NCBI GenBank assembly: GCA_958299035.1
Contig: CATQJL010000359.1
Coordinates: 1 to 64,000 of the forward strand
Direction of reading: 5' to 3'
Length of the DNA stretch: 64,000 nt
Source of the DNA: Cylicocyclus nassatus
Taxonomy: Eukaryota; Nematoda; Chromadorea; Rhabditida; Strongylidae
Part shown: positions 10,201-21,663 of the stretch, piece by piece
Numbering within the stretch: the stretch's first letter is position 1
Layout: the number at the start of each line of letters is the position of its first letter
Translations under genes and position numbers: made by a program
Notes under the pieces: generated by a model
Told to the model about the DNA's origin: nothing
Databases searched by the model: none
What the model saw: the letters and a program-made list of their open reading frames with translations, nothing else

Positions 10201-11557
10201 ATACAAGAGCGACCTCCGGAAGAAATGATTCACTTCACTTCAAAAATATCAAGGGCGGTATTCATCAGTTTCCCGATCGCCGTTCGAGCTCCGTTTGACG
10301 GTTAAAAGAAGGAGGTGCTCGATCGCACAACAGCATGCAGACAAGGAAGCAACACACTGGACTCGGTGTTTTGGGAAAGAGAAACCTAAAATACATAGAT
10401 TTACTGCTCATAAAACCTGGGATGTGTATCTCAGAGCTTTCTTAGCCAAAACAGGTTTGATATGTACACTCTATTCGTCCTAACGTTTCGGCATCAATGC
10501 CTTCCTCAGAAACCTGAAACTTGAATCATTCACCTTTGTATTATGCAGAACGAAAGTAAGCCGAAATTGGAAAGGATGCCAAGAACTTTGCAGCAGCGTT
10601 GTCGGGGTGTTTTCCTTTACATTTAGCCAATAAAACCTCCCGAATTTGTTAAGCATTACAATCTTCATTTGGAGGGTTTGAGAGAAATCCGGTTTTAAAA
10701 AATAGAGCCGCTCTTCTCACAAGGGAAGAATACCTTGTCAGAGTGGCGTTTCCATATGAAATGTATCTCTTATAAAGCACAAAACGCTGATAACTGCTTT
10801 CCTTATCTGCCGTTTCTGGGAAGAGAGTTCTGAGAATTTTTCCATGCAGAAATTTGAAAAAGCGATTACAATAATCATTCAAAACTTTAGTCCGTTAGAT
10901 CGTATGGGGCCATGATTACTACTAGGGCTTTTATGCAACAGAAATCTTCAATATAATATACTCATGCCGCCATTACTCTTTTCAAGTCCCGGAAAGATCT
11001 CAACACCTGTTTTTATCTTAGCCAAATCATTGTATTTTTACCTCAAAAAATTCCCAAAAGTCTCCTACAAGCGCTTTGCAGATAAGGAAAGCAGATTTGG
11101 AATCAGCGTTCTATGTTCTATGAGACTGTGCACATTTTATATGGAAAAGCACTTCGACCAAGCAGTCATCAATAAATCGCAAGGCAACAGGCTATGTGCG
11201 CGCCTTCCAAGTGGGCAAAAAGAAAAGCGCGAAAATGTTGCCAAATCAAATGTTTTATACGCAAAATCAACCAAATAGGCAAGCAAATTTCTGCATTAAG
11301 TGCAAACATCGAACAAATGACAAAACCTCTTTTTAGGAATGAGGCAAGTGATCAGATTAATGGAACTCTAGCAAAAACTGCGGTAATTAACGTACTCAAT
11401 ATTGCAAGGGAAATATGCAAAGCTGCTTTGATATATGAAGAGAGTAGCTGAATGAATTGTACGTTCGCGTATAGCTTACAAAATTCTGCAGCTTATATAC
11501 AAGAATTGCAGTGCAAATATAGATCTTTTTTTTTCAAGTCAAAACTATATAAAGGTA
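7223..11557. repeat. Gene-free AT-rich region with scattered inverted repeat pairs
   Basis: No gene is recognisable. Several blocks recur in opposite orientation. 7780-7985 matches the reverse complement of roughly 10530-10720 (shared AAATGAAAATTCTAATGCTTAAC-type sequence). 7985-8060 matches the reverse complement of 9290-9370 (ATGATATCCACGA). 9540-9790 matches blocks near 13250-13400 and 22730-22880 (TTCTCCAAGCATTCGCC). This looks like one or more large decayed foldback elements, but I cannot fix their ends. Confidence 0.5.
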
Positions 11558-12139
11558 CTAGCTGGCTTACCCGGCTCCGCCTTATGTTCCGAATAAAAAA
11601 TTCCATTTCTTAACCGATCCGGACCAAACTTGCCACACATACACTTCGGGCCCCGGCGGGTGTCACAGTCCACTTTTCGTTTTCGATCGATGTCGATTTT
11701 ATCAATTTTTTGCAAAATTTGGGCTAGGGGGCTGAAATTTGGCAGAGGGATGTAATCGAGCATGCTGATCACCCCCACGGGGTGATCAGCATGCTCGATT
11801 ACCCCCTGTGCCAAATCCCAGCCCCGTAGCTCAAACTTTGCAAAAAATCGATAAAATCGATAAAAGTAATGCACGATTTTAAAAAACTAATATTGTATTC
11901 GTAATCAGCATGCTCGATTACCCCCCTGTGCCAACTCCCAGCTCCGTAGCTCAAATTTTGCAAAAAATCGATAAAATCGATATCGATCGATGACGAAAAG
12001 TAGCCTATGACACCCGCCGGGGCCCGTAGTGTATGTGTGCCAAGTTTGGTCTGGATCGGTTCAGAAATGAAATTTTCTATTCGGAACATACGTACAGACA
12101 TACAGACAGACAAACAGACATTCAGCTTTATATATAAGA
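11558..12139 (-). mobile_element. Non-autonomous Helitron-type element, copy 1
   Basis: Read on the minus strand, it starts TCTTATATATAAAGCTGAATG after an A and ends GGCGGAGCCGGGTAAGCCAGCTAG before a T. This fits the Helitron rule of TC at the 5' end, CTRR at the 3' end, insertion between A and T, and no target duplication. A GGC/GCC hairpin lies just inside the 3' end. The interior is strongly palindromic around GATCAGCATGCTCGATT near 11750-11800, and contains a second partial copy of the same module at 11905-12060. There is no Rep/helicase frame. Confidence 0.65.
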
Positions 12140-12861
12140 TTAGCTAATATATATCATGGAAATTTAAAACAAAAAATTGCACTCAACTTGAACTGATTCG
12201 TATACACCACATCAATCTTGTATTAGTGGCTATGATTTTATCTTATGTTTGAGAGCTAGTGAAAGAAAGCGCTTTGCTAAAATGTAAATTCGTGGCATGC
12301 AAATCTTTACAAGGAAAATTCTTGTTCTTTTCTGTTCAGGATCCTTCATGGAAAAATTACGCAAAACTTCCTCTATCACGTATCAGATATTTAGCATTTT
12401 CTACCACCAGTAAAGGCTGTTATTTCCAAAAGCTCAATTTTCAACTTCATAAGCTTCGTTTTCATGCTGTAATAAATTTAGAAAAATGCAGTTCGGTATT
12501 CAAATACAGAGGAGTTTTCCTTAATAGGTTAATAGCAATGAGAACTGTGGTCTGCCAACTCGAAAATCTTTAATCGAAAGAACAAATTTCTTCAATTTGC
12601 GATTTTCTCCCTTGCAAGATGAGTTCTACTCAAACACAATTATTAACATAACTCCCACTGTTCTTTCCAAGGATACCAAGCACTGAACAAAAATATGTTT
12701 GCAGCATTTGTAAGAGACGCAAAAGCGACCGAACTTATTTACTAGCTAACTTAATACTACTCGCATAGTATGTATAGTAGTACAGTACTTTACATGCTGT
12801 TGGGAATGGTTTGATTCACCTTCATCTGATTTTACAGTTTGCATTGCAAACTTTACAGTAA
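12140..12861. other. AT-rich spacer without recognisable feature
   Basis: I see no coding frame with family resemblance, and no repeat that I could match elsewhere in the window. Confidence 0.45.
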
Positions 12862-13405
12862 AGGTTGCATGGCAAACTCAGATAATCGTCGGGGGCAGGC
12901 GGTTCGGAAACACGCGCTTTTCTGCAAGCGATCGGCAAAGCTTTGGTGCGTGGCCAAATACCGTGTTCTGCAAGGGAGCAGTAACGCAAAATTTTCTGCA
13001 AGCGCTCGTCAAAGAATTTCTTTCAACGAGCACTGGCCAAACTTTCAGAAGGCGCTTGGGCTCTTTTTGAGCAGTTTCGGGCGTACGCCGAGCAAATGTG
13101 AGACTCTATGAGCAGAGATGTTATCGATGGTTTAATTACTCAAGTTTGGGGTACTTTCTCTTAGCGGGTTGTGCAGTCCTCCACAAAGGACCGCGCGGAA
13201 CTCAATAATTTTGCATATACTCGCGGAAAGTTGCCGCAGCTAATCAGGAAACCGTGATAGTTCTCCAAGCATTCGCCTAAAAATTGGCCAACATTCTTTC
13301 AAATTTTTGCAAGCGGACCGCAAAAATTCAGCGAACTAGTTTTCTGGTGCTCGCTCGCCCATAAATCGCATGGCTGGCTACCCCTGGCGATTATCTGAAC
13401 GACTG
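12862..13405 (+). repeat. Palindromic dispersed repeat, copy A
   Basis: This block shares long stretches with 22118-22885, where it occurs partly inverted and partly direct. Diagnostic segments are the AATTACTCAAGTTTG block near 13134, the CTCCACAAAGGACCGCGCGG block near 13177, TTTGCATATACTCGCGG, and TTCTCCAAGCATTCGCC near 13262. Near its outer ends it has GGCGATTATCTGA (13388) and its inverted form at 12860. It is a non-coding element; the family is unknown to me. Confidence 0.6.
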
Positions 13406-14015
13406 AAAATGGATTATCAGTGTTTATTCTGAGCCTGCACTTTACACTTTCATACCTCTGTGTACATGGTTAGTAAACTGTTTGCATGAGCTCTTTATTT
13501 TCGCTCAAATAAATTGTAATGAAATGCTAAAGTTCAATGTTATCACTAACTTTGGCATTTTTACTGCACTTCAAGACGAACAAACACATACATTCTGCAT
13601 AAAGGTAAAGCTTCACTTTGGTGTCAAATTGATTTTCTATTTTGAATTGAGCAATGCTAATAGTTAATTTTGATTTGAGTTTCATGATGCTGTTTTGTGG
13701 CGCATGTAGTACAGCGAGGACGCTAGGATCTTTTGGATCGATGCCAAACATAGCGATCAATAGACTGCAAACTAGGAACTCATCCTCAACGTTTTTCTAT
13801 TGAAATAGTGGTAGCGTTCGTCACCACCAAAATCTACTTGGTTGTATGATAGAAGGGATTGCGTGCTATTGTGATCTAAGAAAATTAAATAAAACTGTGA
13901 CAAACGCCTATCTCATTTGCATCAAGAATAAACTCAAAATTTTTGGAAGCCATACCTTTGCTTTCGGCGCATATATTAAGTTGTCCCAATAGTAAAATGT
14001 ATTTTCAAATAAATC
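13406..14015. other. AT-rich spacer without recognisable feature
   Basis: Only short chance frames are present, and no repeat could be matched. Confidence 0.45.
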
Positions 14016-14532
14016 AAACTGTTTTTTTGTTTTCCTGGCAGACTTGGGGTATCATTCGATAGGGCGAAGCGAGCTCTGCAAAACGACCACCAAGGATCCG
14101 CCTAAATCGCATTCCATGTAAAGTTTGAAGCCAAAATCGAAAAGAAATTTATTGCCTGAGAATTGGATTCTGCGAAAAATAGCCTTACACGAAACTCAAA
14201 CTTGGTCGTTATACAGTAGACACATAGGAGTACTCAAATATGCTTTTACTGGATTTTTTCCGAGTTTAGGAAGCGAAAAAAAGAGATAGTCTGAAAATGG
14301 CAAACTCCGTCTCCCAGCCCCTCGCACATATGTCATTCTATAACACAAGCCCTACTAAGTATAATCACAAAATTTTACCTCTGTGTGTGCTCTTATAATT
14401 AAGAAATACCAAGTTTTACATGAAAAACCCGAAAAAAGCGGCATTTTGACATTTTGGGACCCCCTTTGTTTCTCAACCTTGAGCTCCGGAAAAAATCAAC
14501 CAAAAACATTTTTCGTACTACTAGGTGTCTAC

Positions 14533-14899
14533 CAGTGGCGTACGCCTACCCAGGATTTCGGCTCGGGAGGGGGCAACAAAATTTTTTTTCTAATGAAGGT
14601 GCGTGGTGTTAGCCACGCACTCCGGAAAAATTTTTGGGGTGCTTCTCAAAATTTTTGCTGGTCCCTAACCCCTAAAATCCGGGAAAAGGGGGCGTGGCGT
14701 CAGCCGTGCCTCCGAAAAAATTTTTTTATAAGGCTGAAATGAATTTTTAAAAATTTTCAAAAAATATTTAAATTATTCACAAGTATACTCAAGTCATTTG
14801 CACAATTTTATAGCTCATGTAAGTAACTTTCAAAAATTTCGCCACCCGTTCTCGGGAGCGCCCCCCCCGCTAGTACTCTGCGTTGATACCACTGCTCTG
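14533..14899 (+). mobile_element. hAT-like MITE with 8-bp target duplication
   Basis: The 8-bp direct repeat GTGTCTAC occurs at 14525-14532 and 14900-14907, exactly flanking this 367-bp element. The left end is CAGTGGCGTACGCC. A second, partial copy of the family is at 21664-21957 on the other strand, starting CAGTGGCGTACCC. The 8-bp duplication and CAGTG-type end fit the hAT superfamily. The right end is abnormal, because it is overwritten by the adapter-like sequence at 14872-14896. Confidence 0.7.
14872..14896 (-). other. 25-base match to a SMART / gDNA amplification adapter
   Basis: The reverse complement reads AGCAGTGGTATCAACGC followed by AGAGTACT. From memory this is 25 of the 26 bases of the widely used SMART-type PCR adapter (only the first A differs), which is also used for low-input genomic amplification. 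A match of this length by chance is negligible in 64 kb. It replaces the expected right terminal repeat of the hAT-like MITE, whose natural end (CAGTGG...GTACT) resembles both ends of the adapter. That makes primer mis-annealing during library amplification a plausible cause. Confidence 0.8.
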
Positions 14900-15098
14900 G
14901 TGTCTACTAAGGACCAAGCTGGAAGTCCGTAGGAATTTTGTGGAAGGAGATTCGATTTTTAGGGGAGCTGAAAATTTTGATTTTTGGATCCAAATTATTC
15001 CTGGATAGCGACTTAGACGGTTCTTTGGTGATCATTTTGTAGAGCTCGCTTCATTCTAGCGGGTTTTTCAAGTCCCCCAAGAAAACAAATACACTTTG

Positions 15099-15759
15099 AT
15101 TAATCTAGAAATATGGTTTACTTCTGGGACAACCTAATACATGACACGCTACAAAGCTCTTCCTCAGTCCTCTTGAATTGATTTCGAACACGCACAAAGT
15201 CAAAATATGGCGGTATAACCACAAATGTTCCGGGTAGAAAACCAGCATTGCACAACGATTACCTGAACACACTAAAGCTGTAGGACTGAAAAGCCACACA
15301 TAATCTTTGAAGCTATTGAACCACTGCTTGTTCACTGTTTCTTCTGGTTTGCCTTCGCGCTACTTGAAAAACGTCACAATCGTTCTTAAATGAGCCATCC
15401 AATCAATAGAGGAAAAGAAAGTGTCAATATAGCCTTGAAAGGAAGAGAAAGAAAGGGAAAAGAGAATATACAAAAAAGACAAAACCTATATATGTTTTTG
15501 CGCATATTGGTTTTGGGGCTAAGAACTAGACCAGATATGCGACCTTCCTTGGTGCCCCGTGTCGAAACACTCACATCAGTAGTTCCCAAGGAAGTGTCCA
15601 AAACATAAACTATGTGAAGACATGGGAGATATGATGAAACGCTTGAGGCATTCATGAAGTCAGTAAAGAGATACTGAAGCAAACGTGTCTTACTTATCAG
15701 ATGTGCGTTTGAAGTAGAATCCTATTTGAATGAATTATTTCCCGCCAATATAATCTTAG
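15099..15759. other. Spacer without recognisable feature
   Basis: The minus-strand RT reading fades out near 15760. I see no gene or matched repeat between there and 15099. Confidence 0.4.
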
Positions 15760-16256
15760 TTGGTAATGGGCCACGCATTTCGCACCTCATGCACAAGAGG
15801 CAAATGCACACTAGTACTGAATCCATACATATTTACGTAAAATAAAAGTTCTATTTTGAAGGATAAGATATAACGCTCTGATAAAATTATTTTTTCCCAG
15901 CCGTTTCTTGCCGAAGTCATTCCTAATTCCAAGATTTCTCTTTATGAAATCCAGAAAATCAGAGCAGTTTCTATAGATTCTAACTGCTTCGGATGCAAGT
16001 GTATCGAATATGATAGATCTTGGTATATTGGACGTCCAATTTGGGTATCTAGTAACATTGAAGTTTAGTTATCGGTTTTATTATACATAGAAAACTTCAT
16101 CCAACTTTCTCTAAGGAAAATAGTAAGATCCAAAAAATTCGTTTGTGAATCTTTGTAAGCTGTTGATTCGATTTCTAAAGAAGGATGATATATTTCTTTG
16201 AGCTATTTGTAAACAAAGATACGTCGTAGGACATATGTGGTATGTCATCGATGTAC

Positions 16257-17105
16257 AATACCGCTCTCAGAACGTGCAAAATTTCCGTGAATGTCGCGGA
16301 AACCCCGGAATTCCGCGAAGGACCGCGAAATTTTCGGAATTTCGCGACATTCCGGGAATGTCGCGAAATTTTCGGAATATCGCGACATTTCCGGAATTTC
16401 GCGACATTCCGGGAATTTCGCGGAATTTTCGGAATATCGCCATAACTTCCTTCGGAATGCATAAATTCTGGATCTGAAACAAGAGTTATACTCAGCTCAT
16501 TAAGGCGAATCTTTTGGTACCTTGCCTTACTGTAATTCTCGGGGCACGATTGGTGCACGGTCTGAGATGAATTTTGCATTTTGGGAGAGGGGAGGTGAAC
16601 ACAATATTCGTGTCCTGTACTCGAACCCACCCCTTCTAGTAATAAATAGGTGCTTGAAGCCACTAAACAAACAGAAGAGAGGAAAAACAACATCGAGGGC
16701 ATCATCACGGCATGTTCGCATATTTCAGAACTAACCACACCCAATAACACTGATTACTCTCCCCCCCCCCCTCCCTAGAATTTCAGAAAAATCGCAAAAG
16801 GATTCACTTGCTGCCGTACACCCACGTCCTCTCTTCCAAAATGCAAAATTCATCTCAGACCGTGCACCAATCGTGCCCCGAGAATTACGGTAAGGCAAGG
16901 TACCAAAAGATTTGCCTTAATGAGCTGAGTATAACCCTTGTTTCAGATCCAGAATTTATGCCTTCCGAAGTAAGTTATGGCGATATTCCGAAATTCCGCG
17001 AAATTTCCGGAATGTCGCGAAATTCCGAAAATTTCGCGGTCCTTCGCGGAATTCCGGGGTTTCCGCGACATTCACGGAAATTTTGCACGTTCTGAGAGCG
17101 GTATT
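16257..17105. mobile_element. Foldback MITE with GTAC target duplication, inside the RT YIDD motif
   Basis: It begins AATACCGCTCTCAGAACGTGC and ends with the exact reverse complement. It is flanked by GTAC at 16253-16256 and 17106-17109. Long imperfect arms (16257-16600 and 16830-17105) enclose a loop with a C-run at 16761-16772. The outer arms hold many short variants of CGCGACATTCCGGAAT, which generate artefactual ORFs rich in RNFR/GISR. With one GTAC removed together with the element, the codons FRY on one side and IDDI on the other join in frame, which shows the exact insertion point. Confidence 0.85.
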
Positions 17106-17862
17106 GTACCTAAAGATGTAGTTATATGCGTGTACGTTACTATTTCTATCCGTTATTTGCTTTCTAATAAAAGAATATTCCATGTATGCTAAAGTAAGAT
17201 CTGCTATTTGTGGACTACAGGACGCCCCTTGTGGTATTCCCCTAACTTGCTTGTACACATTCTCTGCGAAATATACGTAGCTATATTCCAATAATACATC
17301 TAACATGTATAATATGTTTTCTACTTGGTAGTATTTACCTTTACCCTTCGTTTCATTGGAGTATTGAACCTTGCCATTGTAAAGTTTAACAAACTTACAT
17401 CCTTTCATACATAATAAAGCGAGTTTCTTAAGGCTGTTCTTACGACATTATGAGGTAGATTAGTAAATAGACTAGAAAAATCCGCCGAGTAGATTTCCAA
17501 ATGACTAGTTTTACTAATAAGTTCCTGTATGACTTGTCTACTGTTATCAATCGCCCAAAAGTGCTTAACGTTGGTTCTTAGCCTAATGACGTTACAGTAA
17601 TTATGGAAATGTTTACGAAAATACGATAGTATTATCTGTAGAATTATTGACAGTGGTTTTGAAGTACTTCTTTTGGCTCCAGTTATAAATCTAAATTTAG
17701 GAATTCCATATATCCTTGGTATTTCTATGTAATCATCTCTGTTTTTGATGTTCAACCGGTTCAGTTTGTTTCCTTGTATCCTCTTTACTTCTTCAAAATC
17801 AAATGACGTCTGTGTGTACGTATTTTCACCCGCTCCTATTCTTTTCATTTCTTCTTTTTGCA

Positions 17863-18342
17863 TCTTATATATAAAGCTGAATGTCTGTTTGTATGTATGC
17901 ATGTATGTATGTATGTCTGTCTGTATGTATGTACGTATGTTCCGAATAGAAAATTCCATTTCTGAACCGATCGGGACCAAACTTGGCACACATACACTTC
18001 GGGCCCCGGCGGGTGTCATAGGCTACTTTTCGTCATCGATCGATATTGATTTTATCGATTTTTTGCAAAATTTGAGCTACAGGGCTGGCACAGGGGGTAA
18101 TCGAGCATGCTGATCACTCCCGTGGGGGTGATCAGCATGCTAAATTACATCCCTCTGCCAAATTCCAGCCCCCTAGCTCAAATTTTGCAAAAAATCGATA
18201 AAATCGACATCGATCGATAACGAAAAGTGGACTGTGACACCCGCCGTGGCCCGAAGTGTATGTGTGCCAAGTTTGGTCCGGATCGGTTAAGAAATGGAAT
18301 TTTCTATTCGGAACATACGGCGGAGCCGGGTAAGCCAGCTAG
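17863..18342 (+). mobile_element. Non-autonomous Helitron-type element, copy 2
   Basis: It starts TCTTATATATAAAGCTGAATG after A17862 and ends GCGGAGCCGGGTAAGCCAGCTAG before T18343, the same ends as the copy at 11558-12139. A TGTATGTATGTATG-rich microsatellite lies near the 5' end (17885-17940), and the interior is a palindrome around GATCAGCATGC at 18105-18140. It sits within the minus-strand RT gene, between the VICKKLY and QKEEMKR codons. Removing it leaves the RT frame open with no duplication, which is diagnostic of Helitron insertion between A and T. Confidence 0.75.
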
Positions 18343-18477
18343 TATGCATATAAAGTTTCTTACATATTACACAAGAATTGGAACTGGCTTTGTCTACAGG
18401 GGTAATTATAAATTGTTTATGAATAGAAGATAAGCTACTATAGTTATAGTCATCTTCTTCGATTAATTTATTTTGTA

Positions 18478-20512
18478 AGGTCATTCCGAAAGTAATGTCG
18501 CTTTTTTCAAATAAACGCCACACTTCGTGGGATCAACATTTTTGAAAGATCTTAGAAGCATTCGATGCGACATTTCATCCTCTTTCCAACGGTTGTAATT
18601 CTACTGCATAATATTCAATGAGCTCTCGAAAAATTACTAAGATCTGCGACCCATGCTTTTTGCCATGGCCAAGTTCGGCTATTTCTAAATTTTTGTACAT
18701 ATTCTCCGAAGAAGTACAGATGACTGATAGATAGAGAAAACCCTTTAGGACACAAAGTTGTTTTTTCCTTCCCTTCAGCTTGCTTCTTACAATTAGAGCT
18801 CCTGGAATCAATTTTTCAATGCCATCAAATTCCATATTTGGTCAACTCAACCTCACAGAACAACAAACGGCAAGCAACTCGGGTGTCATTCGATGCAGCT
18901 TTTTTTCTCTTTCTATTATTTGTTCTTTTTTTCACAAAGTTTTCCGGGATAAAATCGTCATAATTCAGGTTTCCAGGGCGCCTCAGGCTGTACCCGAAAT
19001 TTTCGAAAGTTGCTAATCTAAAGCAGTAAACGCTCATTTACTTTGTAAAATTAGTGCTAAACCATAATCCATCTTTGTAAGCTCCGAAATCCGAAGATTT
19101 GTTGGTGTTTAATGCATTTGAGTCTGAGATGAGCCTGCTAAAATTCGGTGGTTCCATCAAGAACCTATACAAGAATTATGACAAGCTCTGAAAAGTAGAA
19201 AAAAGTTGTGCTGTTTCCTAGGGTTTGCTCTATCCATCCATTACTTGAACTCCTTCCGAGGGTTGACATAAAAATTTTAAAAAATTGTGAAACTTGCCCT
19301 TCTCAAAAAGCATGGGTTGCGGATTTTGGTAATTTTTCGAGAGCTCATTGAATATTATGCAGCGAAGTTACAAACATAGAAAGAGAATGAAATGCTGCAT
19401 CAAATGCAACCAGGATCTCTTACACATCTTTGTTCCACGAGATGTGGTGTACGTTTGAAAAAAGCGAGACATTACTTTCGGAACTTAATATTAGGTCGTT
19501 CCGAAGGTAATGTCGCTTTTTTCAAACGCATGCCACATCTCGAGGAACAAAGATGTGTAAGAGGTTTTGGTAGCATTTGATGCAGCATTTCATTCTATTT
19601 CTAATGGTTATGAAGCTGTTGCAATACAATCAATGAGCTTCCAGAAAAGAGTCGAAATCTGCGACCTATGCTTTTTGAGATGGCCAAGTTTCACAATTTT
19701 TCTAAAATTTTATAACAAACCTCAGAAGGAGTCCAAGTAACGGATGGATGGAGCAAACCCTACAGGAAACAGCACAGCTTTTTTCTACTTTTCAGAGCTC
19801 GTTATAATTTTTATACACACTTTTTGATGGAACCACCCAATTTTAGCAGGCTCGTCTCGGACACAAGTGCATCAAACGCCAACAAGTCTCCGGATTTTGA
19901 AGTTTACAAAGATGGATTTTGGTTTGGCAACAATTTTACAAACCAAACAAGCATTCACCGCTTTAGTTTAGCCACTTTCGAAAATTTCGGGTACACCTTG
20001 GGGGTGCCTTGGAAAAGTCGAATTATGATGATTTTATCCCGGAAAACTTGATGAATCGTAAACAAAAAACGACCGCTGAAAGAGGAGAAAAAGCTGCATC
20101 GAATGAAACCCGAGTCGCTTGCCGGTTGTTGCTCTGTGAGGTTTGACTTGACCAAATATGGAATTTGATGGCATTGAAAAATTGGTTCTAAAAAGTATAA
20201 GAAGTAAGCTAAGGAAAAGAAAAAAATTAAGTGTGTCCTATAGGGTCTGCTCTATCTACATGCCAATTGTACTTCTTCGGAGAATAGGTACAAAAATTTA
20301 GAAAAATTGCCGAACTTGACCATGGCAAAAAGCATGGGTCGCAGATTTTAGTAATTTTTCGAAAGCTCATTGAACATTATGCAGTGAAATTACAACATTT
20401 AGAAAGAGGATGAAATGCTGCATCGAATGCTCCTAAGATCTCTTGAAAATGTTGATTCCACGAATAGTGGCGTTTATTCGAAAAAAGCGACATTACTTTC
20501 GGAACGACCTAA
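18478..20512. mobile_element. Pair of inverted mariner-like MITEs forming a 2-kb palindrome
   Basis: The outer ends read AGGTCATTCCGAAAGTAATG and, reversed, TTAGGTCGTTCCGAAAG, flanked by TA at 18476-18477 and 20513-20514. A third end at 19491 (TTAGGTCGTTCCG) and a fourth ending at 19488 share a central TA, so two elements of about 1.01 and 1.02 kb lie head to head. Each is itself a foldback with roughly 450-bp arms; for example ATGAGCTCTCGAAAAATTAC recurs inverted near 18620 and 19335. There is no transposase. The ends fit Tc1/mariner. The pair interrupts the RT gene. Confidence 0.72.
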
Positions 20513-20725
20513 TATAATGGAAATAATTTCGGTTTAAGGCGCTTTTTAACATATCTTCCGACCTCTAACAAGCGAGTGTTAGCAGTCCTTGTATTAACTT
20601 TTAGATTGACTATTTTAGCAACTATATTACGTACTAACTCATTTACCACTACATTTACATCATTTTTTGAAATTCTGTGATGAATTCTGTATTTAGTACC
20701 TTTTTTAGGTAATTTTTTGAGCTTA

Positions 20726-21175
20726 CAAGGGAATGGTCAAAAATCGAAATGGCCAATCCATACAAGCTGCATACCATTAGATGCAGCATAATACGCTGAC
20801 TCTAAATCTGCTTTCCTTATCTGCAGAGCGCTTTTGTGAATGAAATTATAAGCCGTTCAAAGCCATAATTTTGCTAAGAAATCGTGCATGTGAAGGTCAA
20901 ACTTGGCCCTACAGAGCCACTATCGGCTCAGTGTTGGACCAAAACGGGCAACTAGGTCTCTTCATATGGCCCTTACTCAAAGGTGAGCCGGAAGGGCAAT
21001 AGTGTGCCTAGTCTCGCAATTTTTGTGTACGATTTCGCAGTAAAGCAGCTCATAACTTCGCCTACATGAGCGCTCTGCAGATATGGAAGGCTGATTTGAA
21101 ATCAGCGTTTTATGCTGCATCGAACGGTATGCAGCTTGTTTGGATTGACCACTTCGACTTCTGACCATTCTCTTG
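20726..21175. mobile_element. Harbinger-like MITE with TTA target duplication
   Basis: The ends are CAAGGGAATGGTCA on the left and, reversed, CAAGAGAATGGTCA on the right, with arms of about 140 bp carrying AAGCTGCATACC and ATGCAGCATAA. TTA flanks it at 20723-20725 and 21176-21178, the TWA target of PIF/Harbinger elements. Removing the element and one TTA rejoins the minus-strand RT frame between TGNLDIIEDI and KLKKLPKKG. Related sequence occurs at 31170-32076 and near 63790-63960. Confidence 0.78.
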
Positions 21176-21663
21176 TTAATATCTTCTATTATATCAAGAT
21201 TTCCCGTACATATGTGCTTCAGATTACTATCAATAAATGCTGGGTACCTGTCACACACGCATGGATTATTTTCTAGGTCTTTTACGCTGTTGGTATTTAA
21301 TTTTTTCAAAAAGCTATTATAATTACATATTTGTACTCCTATAGGTTTATTCAATTTCTACCTAATAACAAACTGGACTTTATAAACTACATCTGCTCTT
21401 TGCGTATGTTGGATCAGGACGTTTGACCGCGTTACGATTGCATATTCTACGAAGATTCAGTTTTTCTATAATCTCACCTAGATAAGGTACAGTATTGGCC
21501 AGTTGTATATTATTATTACTTTCTTTAATGTCTCTATTCCAAAAAGGATGCGCTAGAAGGTCTAGTATTTTATAGCGCTCAAATCGCAAATTTTGGAATG
21601 TGGAGGCAAACGTGAAGCCAATCAATCTTTTGATATCGTATTTATTTAGAGTTCTGAAAAAAG

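Larger units (their letters stand above)
14016..15098. mobile_element. TIR-bearing element hosting a nested hAT-like MITE
   Basis: About 95 bp at 14016-14110 match the reverse complement of 15005-15098. Shared segments include GAAGCGAGCTCTRCAAAA and GAYCACCAA, flanked outward by TTTGTTTTCYTGG. The smaller element at 14533-14899 sits inside. There is no coding capacity, so it is a non-autonomous element of unknown superfamily. Confidence 0.6.

Noticed and set aside
16260..16450. CRISPR-like array
   Set aside because: The repeats are degenerate, of variable spacing and direction, lie in the arms of a foldback element, and the genome is eukaryotic.
16235..17095. Overlapping ORFs rich in RNFR, GISR and KFRE
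   Set aside because: They appear on both strands because the DNA is a palindrome of short CG-rich repeats; there is no coding signal.
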